NCBI RefSeq assembly: GCF_020442045.1 | Contig: NZ_JAGRLA010000084.1 | Span: forward strand, 1 to 33,560 | Length of the DNA stretch: 33,560 nucleotides | Source: Bauldia sp. | GTDB lineage: Bacteria; Pseudomonadota; Alphaproteobacteria; Rhizobiales; Kaistiaceae | Direction: 5' to 3' | Program-made: the position numbers and the translations under genes | Notes under the pieces: generated by a model | Seen by the model: only the letters and a program-made list of their open reading frames with translations | The model's database searches: none | Told to the model about the DNA's origin: nothing | In this document: one piece after another, positions 33,471-33,560 of the stretch | Position numbering within the stretch: position 1 is the stretch's first letter | How the letters are laid out: the number at the start of each line of letters is the position of its first letter

Positions 33471-33560
<90 letters not shown>

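Overview
The window is about 33.6 kb of high-GC DNA with tightly packed genes. It looks like the chromosome of an alphaproteobacterium, probably in the Hyphomicrobiales (Rhizobiales) or close to them. This rests on codon use, gene types and family content, not on a marker gene, so the lineage is tentative. Core genes (lepA, prfC, an ABC-F factor of Uup type, msrA, mepA, two tRNAs) are mixed with accessory operons. No transposase, integrase, phage gene or CRISPR array was seen.

Layout. 1-4000: a tRNA-Arg(CCG) cut by the window edge, a two-gene amidoligase module (GNAT acetyltransferase plus RLAN/RimK-like ATP-grasp ligase), a small lipoprotein and an MFS exporter. 4027-14158: a catabolic locus. 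A LacI-type regulator and an asparaginase-family amidohydrolase run leftward. A CUT2-type (ribose-like) ABC importer runs rightward, followed by a tartrate/D-malate dehydrogenase-like enzyme, an SDR, a PgdA/cyclic-imidase-like CE4 hydrolase, a 97-residue CxxC protein and a G3E (COG0523) GTPase. The divergent control region has a good promoter followed by a perfect 30-bp palindrome made of two overlapping LacI-type operators. A strong stem-loop separates the binding-protein gene from the rest of the operon.

14381-23538: housekeeping and stress genes. These are a Dabb-domain protein, a stand-alone cyclic-nucleotide-binding domain protein, lepA, otsB-otsA (trehalose synthesis), and a leftward prfC-uup pair acting on the ribosome. 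A 59-codon DUF1508 gene follows. 23749-27296: a translationally coupled three-gene operon encoding a TelA-like helical protein, a single-pass membrane protein (DUF6384-like) and a long coiled-coil protein with a Gly/Pro/Arg-rich tail. Its biochemical role is not known to me.

27319-33560: a leftward operon of a zinc alcohol dehydrogenase and two tandem SpoIIAA-like proteins, then mepA (murein endopeptidase). Next come leftward genes for an RraA-like aldolase, a small membrane protein, MsrA and a CHAD protein. The window ends in a complete tRNA-Ser(GGA) with its own promoter.

The two best candidates for undescribed biology are the 4-14 kb locus and the TelA/DUF6384/coiled-coil operon. The enzyme set of the first fits stepwise opening of a cyclic imide or amide, removal of its amide, and oxidation of a hydroxy-dicarboxylate, possibly with a dedicated metallochaperone. 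That reading is inference; the family assignments are firmer than the substrate.
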